Shown: one piece after another, positions 27,427 through 36,523 of the stretch
Numbering within the stretch: the first letter of the stretch is position 1
Layout: every line of letters begins with the position of its first letter
NCBI GenBank assembly: GCA_023334545.1
Contig: JAADVB010000180.1
Location: 1 to 38,846 of the forward strand
Direction: 5' to 3'
Length of the DNA stretch: 38,846 bases
DNA from: Salisapilia sapeloensis
Taxonomy: Eukaryota > Oomycota > Peronosporomycetes > Peronosporales > Salisapiliaceae
Program-made: the position numbers and the translations under genes
The notes under the pieces: generated by a model
Database searches by the model: none
What the model saw: the letters and a program-made list of their open reading frames with translations, nothing else
Told to the model about the DNA's origin: nothing

Positions 27427-27432
27427 AATAAA
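27427..27432 (+). terminator. AATAAA polyadenylation signal of SRP54
   Basis: AATAAA starts 10 nt after the SRP54 stop. The next gene on the same strand starts about 90-105 bp later, so SRP54 must terminate within that short space. Confidence 0.4.
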
Positions 27433-27522
27433 AACGGTAGCTCAGTTTTACATACTGCTTGGTCCAGATTGGTTCTAAAAGTAGATGACGATGGGTGTAA
27501 CGATCTGACACTTCATGCGGCG

Positions 27523-30500
27523 ATGAAAGTCGGAAACATGGACTACCCGCCATCAGGTGCACGACCGATGCGCCCACCACCGCACCCCGGACAACCGTTG
27601 CGGACGTTCGTCCATAAGAGCGCACGCTCATTGCTGCAGCATGTTCGAAAGATCGGACCGGGTCGGAAGGATCTACGAAATGCAAATCCCAAGACGATTC
27701 GAAGTATGAGACGAGTGCATCGAGACTTTGAGTCTGTAAAGCCACTCCCATCCAACTTGGTCCAGCAAGACTATGGATGGGTGATTACGCCGAAAGCGGC
27801 GTGGAAAGTCAAGTGGGATCTGTGGATTGGACTTATTATCGTTTATACGATCATCTTGGTGCCCTATCGAATCGGCTTTGCGATTGAACTCGAGCAATGG
27901 GAACAGATACTCAATTATCTTTTTGATGCTAGCTTTGGACTAGACATGGTCTTGACATTCTTCACAGGTTTCTACGACGACGACGTCTTTGTGTATCAGT
28001 ATGGGAAGATTGCTAGGCGGTACTTTCAAAGTTGGTTTTTTGTCGACCTCGTGTCGTGCCTCCCGTTGGACTCACTCATTGAAGCTGCATCAACTGGGAA
28101 TTCATCCTTGCTATCGTTCAAACTCTTTCGCACTGTTCGCCTCTTTCGACTGCTAAAGCTCATTCGAGTACTGCGACTCAAGCGGACATTTCAAACCGTT
28201 CAGATGAATGCTTTGAACGCCCATGTCTTGCAAACAATGAGATCTCTCATGGTCATTATCTTTATCATACACCTTGTCTCTTGCGGGTGGTACATGTTCT
28301 ATACGTGGGATACAACTGGGTCAAACTGGGTGACTGGTAACTATCCAGATGGACTGAAGCATACGTATCTTGTCAGCTTCTACTGGGTTGCCAACACCAT
28401 GATGTCCGTCGGATATGGAGATATCACAGCAGTCACAGACGGAGAAAGGATATACTCGATCTTTGTCGAATGTCTCGGCTCCGTGTGCGTCGGTCTCATC
28501 ATTGCAAATATTCAAATGCTGACAGACAACTTGAATCCACGAGGTGCCGAAATGAACAACAAAGTACAGGAAACGAAAGAGTTTTTATCGAAGAGTAATA
28601 TCCCAAGACGAATGCGACAACGGATCATTTCGCAATTCGAGTATCACTGGAATCGCCGATCGGTATTTGATGAAGATGAACTACTGGACAAGTTTCCCAT
28701 GAGCTTGCAATATGAAATCCTTGCTTCCTCGATGGATTCGTTCGTCCACACGTTTCCATTCTTTGGTGCCACTAGTGTCGACTTTTTCATCGAAGTCATT
28801 CCAAAGCTACGCCCGATATTACTCGGCCCGACGCAAAATTTGGTGGACGCTGAAAGTGTATGGGAAGAGATCTACTTTATATGTAATGGAACAGTGGACG
28901 CTTTGCGAGGAAATCTGGTCGTTGGTAGTCTTACCACAGGTGACATATGCGGCATCGAGTACCTTGTGACGGACCGTAAGCGCTACTTGCACACATATCG
29001 ATCTGTCTCCAAGACAGAGTTATATGCTATCCACAGCGTTGACATGATCGAAGCACTTCCAAAATGCGAAGTTGCAGAGCACTACTTACGAGATCTGTCC
29101 ATCATCTTGCATGACAGATACACAGAGAGCGCAAGTAGACCTCGAAAGCCACTTGTGCGCCAGGAAGGCTCTTTACGCTCTTCAAAGAGGAAATCACAGA
29201 GAGGTCCGGAGCTTTATGCTCAATATCGGCACCGCAAGTCTTACTCGGCCAAACATACATTGGAACAAATTCACCCATTTACAGCCTCGCGTATAAATGA
29301 AGAAGAGGATGGGCCTCACTGGTCTATTATACGCCATTATTCTAAGTGGCGAATCGCATGGGATGTTTTCATAGGCATCCAAGTTGCTTTTATTGCTCTC
29401 TCGGTACCATTTCGTATATCCTTCGATTTGGCAGACACGATGCATCTTATTGTACTTGATCGCACGGCCGATTGCTGCTTTCTATTCGACATTTTGATCA
29501 GCTTCTTTACAAGCTACGTCGACGAAACTGGCGTGGAAGTCTTAAACGTTGTTGACATTCGCAAACATTATTTAAAAACCACTTTCCTTCTCGATGTTAT
29601 ATCGACCATCCCATTTGATGTTATCGTGGATTCCGTGGCATCCTCGGAGCACTTACGCTCGCTTATGTTATTTCGTACCATCAAACTGATTAAACTACTT
29701 CGGCTTATGCGTATCTCCAAACTTTTCAAGGTAGCGGCGCAGTGGGCCTCGGAGTTTGATGTGAATACGGACACCATTCGTCTACTGAAGATACTGTTAC
29801 CGACATTCGTGATCGCCCACTATGTCGGATGCTTTTGGCATTATATTGCCATAGACAGTCTGGACGATGGATGGCTGAAGCATTCGACACCTCCGTTAAC
29901 AGAACAGAATTCCACCGCCACACGCTACATTGCCTCCTTGTACTGGGCGGCAACTACCATGACGACCGTTGGTTTTGGAGATATTGTAGCTATCAACATC
30001 TATGAGCAAGTGTACTCTACGATCGTCATGATCGGTGGGACTACAGTATTTGCTTATGTCGTGGGCACGGTCATTGAAGTGGTGAGCAACTCCAAATCGC
30101 TCACAAATCGAGAGCGCAACATGGGTCAGCGTGTGAATGAGTATATCAAGGAGCGTGGCGTGTCCAGTGAATTTATCAAAGCCTGCCATGAGCATCTACG
30201 TTTCCTCAACGGCGAGAAGACGCTGTTTAATGAAAAGCAATTATTCGATTCGCTTTCGCACTCCCTTCGGAGCGAACTGATTCTGTACTTAAACAATGGT
30301 ATCCTCTCCAACACTCGCTTCTTTGAGAAGAAACCGAAATGGTTTCTGTCGCTCATCTTGCCAAGGATGCAGCCCCAATATTTCTTACCAGGCGACTTGC
30401 TCATTTACAATGGAAACTTGGTCAGCGGCATCTTTTTTCTCATCCATGGCGTTGTCATAGCCAAAGAACCAGTAAAAGATGAAGTAACGCTTCCTTCAAC

Positions 30501-31329
30501 TGCGAGCAGTTATTCGTCCCTCGGAAGAAGACATGCAAACGCTTCCCAGAAAGTTGGTGCGACCACGAGGATCTACCAAGGAGAATTTTTTGGTCACAAC
30601 GAATCATTCGATAATGAGATTGCGAAGTATAACGTATTCGCACTGAAAGCCAGCGGCACATACCTTTTACCGAGGAAGTTTTTGGAGCATATAAAGCTTT
30701 ACTTTCCGGAAGTCATGACAGAAGTGAGTGCGCTCATTCTCAAGTCGGTTCAGAAACAGCAAACCAAGGTCCAGCGCGATCAAAACAATAACGCAGTATC
30801 GATCTTGGGGCAAAGGTCCGATACCTTTGGCAAAACCAGCGGTGGAAATGCGGACGAAAGCGAGTATTTACATGATAATTGTTCGGCGAACCAAAGCGGA
30901 CAAAACGACGTTGTCGAGATGAGTGTAGGTTCACCTCGAGATGATTCGACAGTAGGTAGAGCAAGTGTATCTAGCACGAAGGATGGCCCTGCTAGGAGTA
31001 TATTGGACGGACTTGCAGCTCGAGCTCAGGAAGACAAATCGGAGGCACACTCTAAAGATGAAGTTGAGCACGAACTGCACATCAAGTCAGTGCCAAGAAC
31101 CAGAAGAAGATCATCGCATCGAGTTGCTGTAAATGATTTGAGCGTCATGGACCTGTCTTCGGATGAAGACAAAAAGCGAAGGCAGCAATTACTACGATCC
31201 GTCATACCAATGGCTCCACGGCAGTCGGTGGATCATAGAAGGATCGATGACATTGTTGATAGATTGCTTTCAGGTGATGGATATATAAGTCCTCGCGAAG
31301 ATCCGAGCGAACCACCGAGCACGCCATGA
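27523..31329 (+). CDS. Twin-repeat (12-TM) K+/cyclic-nucleotide-type channel
   Basis: An intronless gene of 1268 residues from the ATG at 27523 (or 1263 from 27538). Two complete HCN/EAG-like units sit in tandem. Repeat 1: S1-S4 at ~85-225 with an RTVRLFRLLKLIRVLRLKR sensor, pore YWVANTMMSVGYGD (GYGD at ~297) and a C-linker and CNBD-like fold at ~400-530. Repeat 2: S1-S4 at ~610-740 with RTIKLIKLLRLMRISKLFK, pore YWAATTMTTVGFGD (GFGD at ~817) and a CNBD-like fold at ~920-1070 containing a ~35-residue insert. Both filters predict potassium selectivity. Neither CNBD shows the classical phosphate-binding GE..A..R, so cyclic-nucleotide gating is doubtful. The last ~200 residues are polar and disordered. 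Two subunit chains would suffice for a four-domain pore. Confidence 0.93.
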   Translation: MKVGNMDYPPSGARPMRPPPHPGQPLRTFVHKSARSLLQHVRKIGPGRKDLRNANPKTIRSMRRVHRDFESVKPLPSNLVQQDYGWVITPKAAWKVKWDLWIGLIIVYTIILVPYRIGFAIELEQWEQILNYLFDASFGLDMVLTFFTGFYDDDVFVYQYGKIARRYFQSWFFVDLVSCLPLDSLIEAASTGNSSLLSFKLFRTVRLFRLLKLIRVLRLKRTFQTVQMNALNAHVLQTMRSLMVIIFIIHLVSCGWYMFYTWDTTGSNWVTGNYPDGLKHTYLVSFYWVANTMMSVGYGDITAVTDGERIYSIFVECLGSVCVGLIIANIQMLTDNLNPRGAEMNNKVQETKEFLSKSNIPRRMRQRIISQFEYHWNRRSVFDEDELLDKFPMSLQYEILASSMDSFVHTFPFFGATSVDFFIEVIPKLRPILLGPTQNLVDAESVWEEIYFICNGTVDALRGNLVVGSLTTGDICGIEYLVTDRKRYLHTYRSVSKTELYAIHSVDMIEALPKCEVAEHYLRDLSIILHDRYTESASRPRKPLVRQEGSLRSSKRKSQRGPELYAQYRHRKSYSAKHTLEQIHPFTASRINEEEDGPHWSIIRHYSKWRIAWDVFIGIQVAFIALSVPFRISFDLADTMHLIVLDRTADCCFLFDILISFFTSYVDETGVEVLNVVDIRKHYLKTTFLLDVISTIPFDVIVDSVASSEHLRSLMLFRTIKLIKLLRLMRISKLFKVAAQWASEFDVNTDTIRLLKILLPTFVIAHYVGCFWHYIAIDSLDDGWLKHSTPPLTEQNSTATRYIASLYWAATTMTTVGFGDIVAINIYEQVYSTIVMIGGTTVFAYVVGTVIEVVSNSKSLTNRERNMGQRVNEYIKERGVSSEFIKACHEHLRFLNGEKTLFNEKQLFDSLSHSLRSELILYLNNGILSNTRFFEKKPKWFLSLILPRMQPQYFLPGDLLIYNGNLVSGIFFLIHGVVIAKEPVKDEVTLPSTASSYSSLGRRHANASQKVGATTRIYQGEFFGHNESFDNEIAKYNVFALKASGTYLLPRKFLEHIKLYFPEVMTEVSALILKSVQKQQTKVQRDQNNNAVSILGQRSDTFGKTSGGNADESEYLHDNCSANQSGQNDVVEMSVGSPRDDSTVGRASVSSTKDGPARSILDGLAARAQEDKSEAHSKDEVEHELHIKSVPRTRRRSSHRVAVNDLSVMDLSSDEDKKRRQQLLRSVIPMAPRQSVDHRRIDDIVDRLLSGDGYISPREDPSEPPSTP

Positions 31330-31353
31330 TAAGAGAAATATAAAATGCTGTAT

Positions 31354-33878
31354 TTATGATTGTTCATCCACCTCATCCTCGTCCTCGTCCACGTCTTCGT
31401 CATCTTCTTCATTTGCCGCATCATAAACGCTCACACGACCTCTACGAGAGCCGACGACAACTAGACCTCGATCGCCACTTGCATCAAGTACCGGATATGT
31501 AGATGACAGATTAAAGTCAGTTGGAAAGTGTTCTACTTCCTGCTCACGGCAAGTCACAATGTCCGACTGCTCCAAGTGTCGCAACATACACGATGTAAAG
31601 TGTGAATATGGAGGTGTATAGTATGTACAACAGGAAAAAGACTGTACTTGAGTTGATGAAGTCGAGTCTGAAGTAAGCTTCAGTGCGCAGTCGTAGACAT
31701 AGATTACGTCTATATACAAATTACATTCTGGTTATTCAATCAAGCGACGCTGCATAGAGTATGAAAGCTACCTTTGTGATCACTATCTGTATCACTCTTT
31801 TCACATGTGATGGCAGCGATCCGAACTGTATGCGAAGCGGTTATAGCGTAGAATGCAAATGTCTCTAGTAGAACTCCAGTGCTGTAGAGCACAGCTTCCC
31901 ACGCGGTCATATCTTCTTGTATGACATGCCCGGTCTTCTGCCGTAGAATGAGAAGTGATCCATCCTTTTGAATAACACCCATCAGGGTCTCACGATCGCG
32001 ATGCTTACTCTCTGTATCGACGACATGACGAAGTGAACTCCACAGTGTTTCGATCGGATCGATCAGATCCGGACCGTCATCACTATCGCTTCCACTGTCA
32101 ACCATATCGTCCTCCGATGGCACAGGACCAACATAAAACTTGTGCGTTCGGATATTTGTTCCTAGATCTAAGGTGCTTTTGTCTCCACTAGTGACCATAC
32201 GACCAATTGTGCGAGTCACTTGCTGCATAAACTGAGACCATCCTTGATGTAACTGTTCCATATGCCGCATCGACCCGACACGACTCGATCCTTTGGTAAG
32301 CTTTCGTATCATTTCGGAGACAGTATTGCCAAACGTCGGCTCGACTTTAAATCTTTGCGTTTGGTCCTCTGAAAATGCATATGCGACCTTGGCAGCCCGT
32401 TGTAAAAACGCCTGAAGTCGATGTATGTTGGAAACATTCTCGGTGGAATGGAAAGATGGAGCAGTGTCTGAGCTTGACTGAGCTCGAATACAATTCGACA
32501 GCCATCGAAGAAGGATCTCAAAGTCCAAAGCCGTCGTATGCAAAGCCTTTACTAAACTCTCCATTTCCACAAGCATCTCTCGACATCCATGAAGAAGCAT
32601 CTCTATAGAACTATCGTCTAAAGCAAAGACATTATTCTCCTTCTTTTCATTCCATCGAACTCGTCCACGAAGCTCTCCTAAATGGAAGAGCATTACTTCT
32701 AAACCACTTTTGATCTTGTCTCGTATGAGCTCCATTAAAGTCGAGCAGCCGCTCGACATTGCTTTCTGCATACGAACAATACTCATTTCCTGAATGTCCT
32801 GAGCAAAATACTGTTCCAACGGTGGCGTCATTACGCCTGTCATCGACGCTGACAGCATATCCATCTGAGGTGCCGTGTCGCGACCATACTTTTCGTACAC
32901 GGAACCGAGTAGCCCCATCTTGAGCTCAAAAATTCTTGTCGCGTTCTTCCACTCAGTCACGACTTTTTTGCAGGCTGCATCAGCTGCTTCCAATGCTTCG
33001 TCTACCTCCTTAGCAACATGTGCGATGGACGCGACATCCTGCATGGCTGTCTGCATCGCACGTAGTTCGACAGATATAAGATGGTAGTCGGTCTCGACAT
33101 TAGCTTGAGATATATGGAAGATAACATGCAGCATGGAGAGATCTTGGGATACATAAGCGCCATCAGCAACACGTGAGACTTCTTCATTAACCTCCTGCGT
33201 TGGGCTGTCGAGTAAGTCTTCGATGTGAAGCATCGTTAAACACAGTTCTCCATCCCACCAGATACCAATGTATCCCTGCTCATCAACACTGGTCAATATA
33301 TTCATCTGTTCCTTTGATTTGATAGCTTTCGTATGGCGTTCGCCGCCAGAAGTGACATGCTGCAGCAGCCGGGATGACCGGTCCAACAATGGGTTATCCA
33401 GATCAGAGCTAATGCTATTATTTACTGCCAAAATTGAAGTCCAATATAATGAAGTAATTGTATGCTGATGACAAGGACGCGATGTATGACGTGAGGTACC
33501 ACACGATGCTGTTTGCTGCCCTGTTTCGATGTCATATACAACAAGATTACCATCTTCTCCACCTACAGCGAGAAAGAGTCCATTCGGGCTCCATTCCAGT
33601 GCGACGATGTCAAATAAAGCGTCCGACGCAGCGACAGAAACTAACTTTTGCCATGAAGTAGCTCGCTGTATCCATACATAATACAATAAGTATCGTAAGG
33701 AGTAGTCGAATCAACCTTGTAAACTTACATGCACTGCAAGACTACCGTCCTCGGTTAGTACTGCAATCAGGTCCATAGATGGACAACATTTTAGAAGACG
33801 AGCATTTGCGTAGTGCTCTTCAAGAACTGCGAGCGCCGGTGCCGATGCCATTGGGCTCGTTTGCTGATTAGTGTCCAT
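31354..33878 (-). CDS. Anaphase-promoting complex subunit 4 (APC4)
   Basis: Exons 33878-33729, 33665-31772 and 31709-31354, with introns of 63 and 62 bp, give 799 residues. The N-terminus has the WD-like start of APC4: MDLIAVLTEDGSLAVH joined to RATSWQKL, then FDIVALEWSPNGLFLAVGGEDGNLVVYDIETG. The centre (about 190-480) is the long helical domain of the family, and a C-terminal beta domain ends in GLVVVGSRRGRVSVYD. The tail is a run of E and D. APC4 is a scaffold linking the platform and TPR arms of the APC/C ubiquitin ligase in the nucleus. The stop is 24 bp from the stop of the convergent channel gene. Confidence 0.88.
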
Positions 33879-33942
33879 TTTCGTGTCCGAAATATACTAA
33901 ATGCCACTTCAATGTTATACCTATAGTCAACCTATAGCCAAA

Positions 33943-35414
33943 CTATATCTTTTCTTGATTCGTTTTAGGATGTTTTACAAGCGCATGCTTTTCTCTAGAC
34001 GTTGTCGAGCTCTGCTTGATAGGTATACGCTTTGCCTTTTGGGTTGTAGTTTGTTCCGGTCGCTGTCGAGCACTGCCGAGTAGTGGCGGCAGTACAGTGC
34101 CGGTAGAGTCTTTATCAGTTTTCCTTTTTAACTTTCCTTCCTTAGATAGTCGTGAGATATTCGCGTGAGTTTTTGTTCCACTCGCCTTTTTGGCTTCTTT
34201 ACTAGGAGAGGCATTCAACAAAAACTCCATGGTGATCCCTCTAGTCAACAATGCTTCTTCCACGAGTTTCAACTTGTCCTGGACCTCTGTCTGTGCCATT
34301 TCAGCTTTCACTGCACGCGTGTCGGCAGCATCAATCGTAGTTTGAATATCATTAAGCAGCTTTACAACTTTGGCCCTTTCAAATGAAGTAGAAAGCTGGT
34401 CTTCCCTGCTAAGCAAACTTCTTTCTTCCACTGCCCTCAGCTTCTCTTTCATTTCCGTAATGGTTCCACGCATTGCTTGAATTTTCTCCATAGTTGCTCC
34501 TAGCTCATCCTCGTACAGCATTTGAAGTCTATCGCTGATGTGCTGCCATTGGCATCTTTGTAACTCCCATGATCCCTTTTCCCTCAGGGACTGTTCTAGA
34601 TCCATCCGGAGATTTTCGATGGTCTTCTTGCTCTCCTGATTATGCTCAACGAAAGCATGCTCTTTTGCGTCTAGCTTTTGCTTCCATTCTCTAGTTATAC
34701 GCTGTCTTTCGCTTTCTACTTTCGCTTTAAGCTGTGACACTAAGGCTGTTTCCTGTTTAAGCAAGTCTTTCGTTTTAGTTAGCTCCTCACGTTCACTCAC
34801 TCCTTTCTTTTTCTCACTATTTCGTTCTCGAAGAGCTTTGTTTAATTTGTCTTTTGTTTCCGCCGCAGTTTGCCTGAACTTGCTCAGTTCATCCTTGGAC
34901 GTTACCAGTTCTTTATCTTTTGCCTCCAAAGCCTTTGTCAGTTGGTCAATTTGATTATTCTGAGCCTCAGCAGTTTGAAGAGCAGCAACCTTCTCTTCTT
35001 GCAGACTAGTTATTTCACCATTCAACTTGTTTATCTTTTGTTCGAACTTCCTTTCCATCGACTTTACCTTCTTTGATTCGGTCTCCACCTTCTCAGCTTG
35101 TCTAGCACCGACAGAGGCAATATGCTGTTGTGTTTGAGCCTTGAGCTCTTCCTTTTCTTGTCGAAGCAATACAAGCTCCTTTTTTAATTCTCGAGCTTCA
35201 TGAACAGCTCGCTTCATCGTACTTTCAACTGCTTTGCGCGCTTCAATTTCAGATCGAAGGCGGCATTTAACCAGTTTCTACTCGCCAGAAGCATGAGCAA
35301 AAGCAGTAAAGAGCATCAAATCTAGGTGACGGTAAAATGTACCTCGATGTCATCCTGCTGTTGCTTTCGACTTGCTGAAGACAGAATCGTCGACGGCACA
35401 TCTTGCTCCTTCAT
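33943..35414 (-). CDS. Coiled-coil protein of unknown function
   Basis: Exons 35414-35343 and 35277-33943, with a 65-bp intron, give 468 residues. After ~25 polar residues the chain is one nearly continuous coiled coil (about 25-360), rich in K, E, Q and L, with heptad-like spacing. The C-terminal ~110 residues are basic and disordered, with KKAS, KRKTDK and RIPIKQSS stretches. No catalytic motif is visible and I do not recognise the family. A cytoskeletal, centrosomal or ciliary role would fit such architecture, but this is not shown by the sequence. Only 68 bp separate its ATG from that of the divergent cyclophilin. Confidence 0.8.
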
Positions 35415-35482
35415 GCTGTCGATACAAAAATAGACTTCGTACGAGTCGTTGTAGCTACTGCACTCAAGTACGAGTAGTCGAA
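35415..35482. promoter_or_regulatory. 68-bp bidirectional promoter, coiled-coil gene / cyclophilin
   Basis: The two ATGs are 68 bp apart on opposite strands. A near-initiator TGCACTC is present ~24 nt before the cyclophilin ATG. No TATA box is seen. Confidence 0.45.
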
Positions 35483-36465
35483 ATGGCTTTTAATGCTACC
35501 ATTCGCAGTGCAGATGAGTTTAAAATGAAGTCAGGAACAGGTCCACCTTTAGTTTTCCTCGACATTAGTGTTGGTGATCAACCTTCAAGGCGACTACGCA
35601 TCGAGGTTCGCAATCGTATAAAATCCATCAGCTATCTTGCATGCTCTTATCTCAGTATATGCAGCTCTTACATGAAGAGCTTCCAGACACATCGGAGAAT
35701 TTTCGGATGCTCTGCACAGGTTTATCCAGCATTGGATCTCTCTGGATACCAGTACTTGTGAACGTGTACTATGGTGTGATATAGGTGAACGTAAAGGAAG
35801 CGCCAAAGTGGGGTCGTTATGGTATAAACGCACTCGTTTCCACCGAATCATTCCAAGCTTCATGATGCAAGGAGGCGACATTACCCATGGTTGCCTCGAT
35901 CGAGTAGCACGATACTTGCCATCGATATTGACGATGCCTTATTCTCTAGGTAATGGATTTGGTGGGATGTCTGCCTTCTTCACTGCTTTCGACGATGAGG
36001 TATACTCCCTTATCACGCTTGCATTCGAGTCTGTCTAAGACCAGCTATATGATCCCCTGCTAGAGCTTTTACTTTAAGGTAGCTTTCCTTGGAATAAGTC
36101 ATGCTTGTCAAAGCACTTCACATTGGATAGTAGCACCAGAAAGGATCGGTATCGATGGCTCATCAAGATTCGACCAACAAATCACAATTCTTTATCTGCT
36201 TCGAACCGGTACGACGTCTTTATTAGCGTAGTCTCCACCATAGTAACCTCTCTATCAGGCTAGTTGGTGTGATGGGAAGCACACTGTTTTCGGTCAAGTC
36301 ATCGCGGATGATCTCGAGCATCTCATTTACTTTTCTGAAGTCGGGTCACGATACGGACGGCCTTTGCATCCTGTTGTTATCACCGATGCAGGACAGCTAA
36401 CTGGTCAAGGCTTTCCAGAGGAAGTTACAAAACAAGGTTTAAAAGACGAAAGCGATTTGTATTAG
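35483..36465 (+). CDS. Cyclophilin-type peptidyl-prolyl isomerase, seven exons
   Basis: Exons: 35483-35605, 35656-35719, 35785-35889, 35950-35999, 36064-36078 (15 nt), 36134-36208 and 36259-36465, giving 212 residues. Introns are 50-65 bp. The joined protein follows the family: PPLVFLDISVGDQPSRRLRI, TSENFRMLCTGE, TRFHRIIPSFMMQGGDITHG (catalytic Arg in FHR), GNGFGG, FDDE, then SFYFK from the microexon, HQKGSVSMAHQDSTNKSQFF, ICFEP, and WCDGKHTVFGQV with the cyclosporin-contact Trp. There is a ~25-residue N-terminal extension and a ~45-residue C-terminal tail. It catalyses proline isomerisation. The AHQDS loop differs from the usual ANAGPN, so substrate preference may differ. Confidence 0.9.
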
Positions 36466-36523
36466 AATCGAATGAACGCGTAAGCTTTATGAGTGTAAGT
36501 AGCTACAATTGTTCCTCGCGCGT

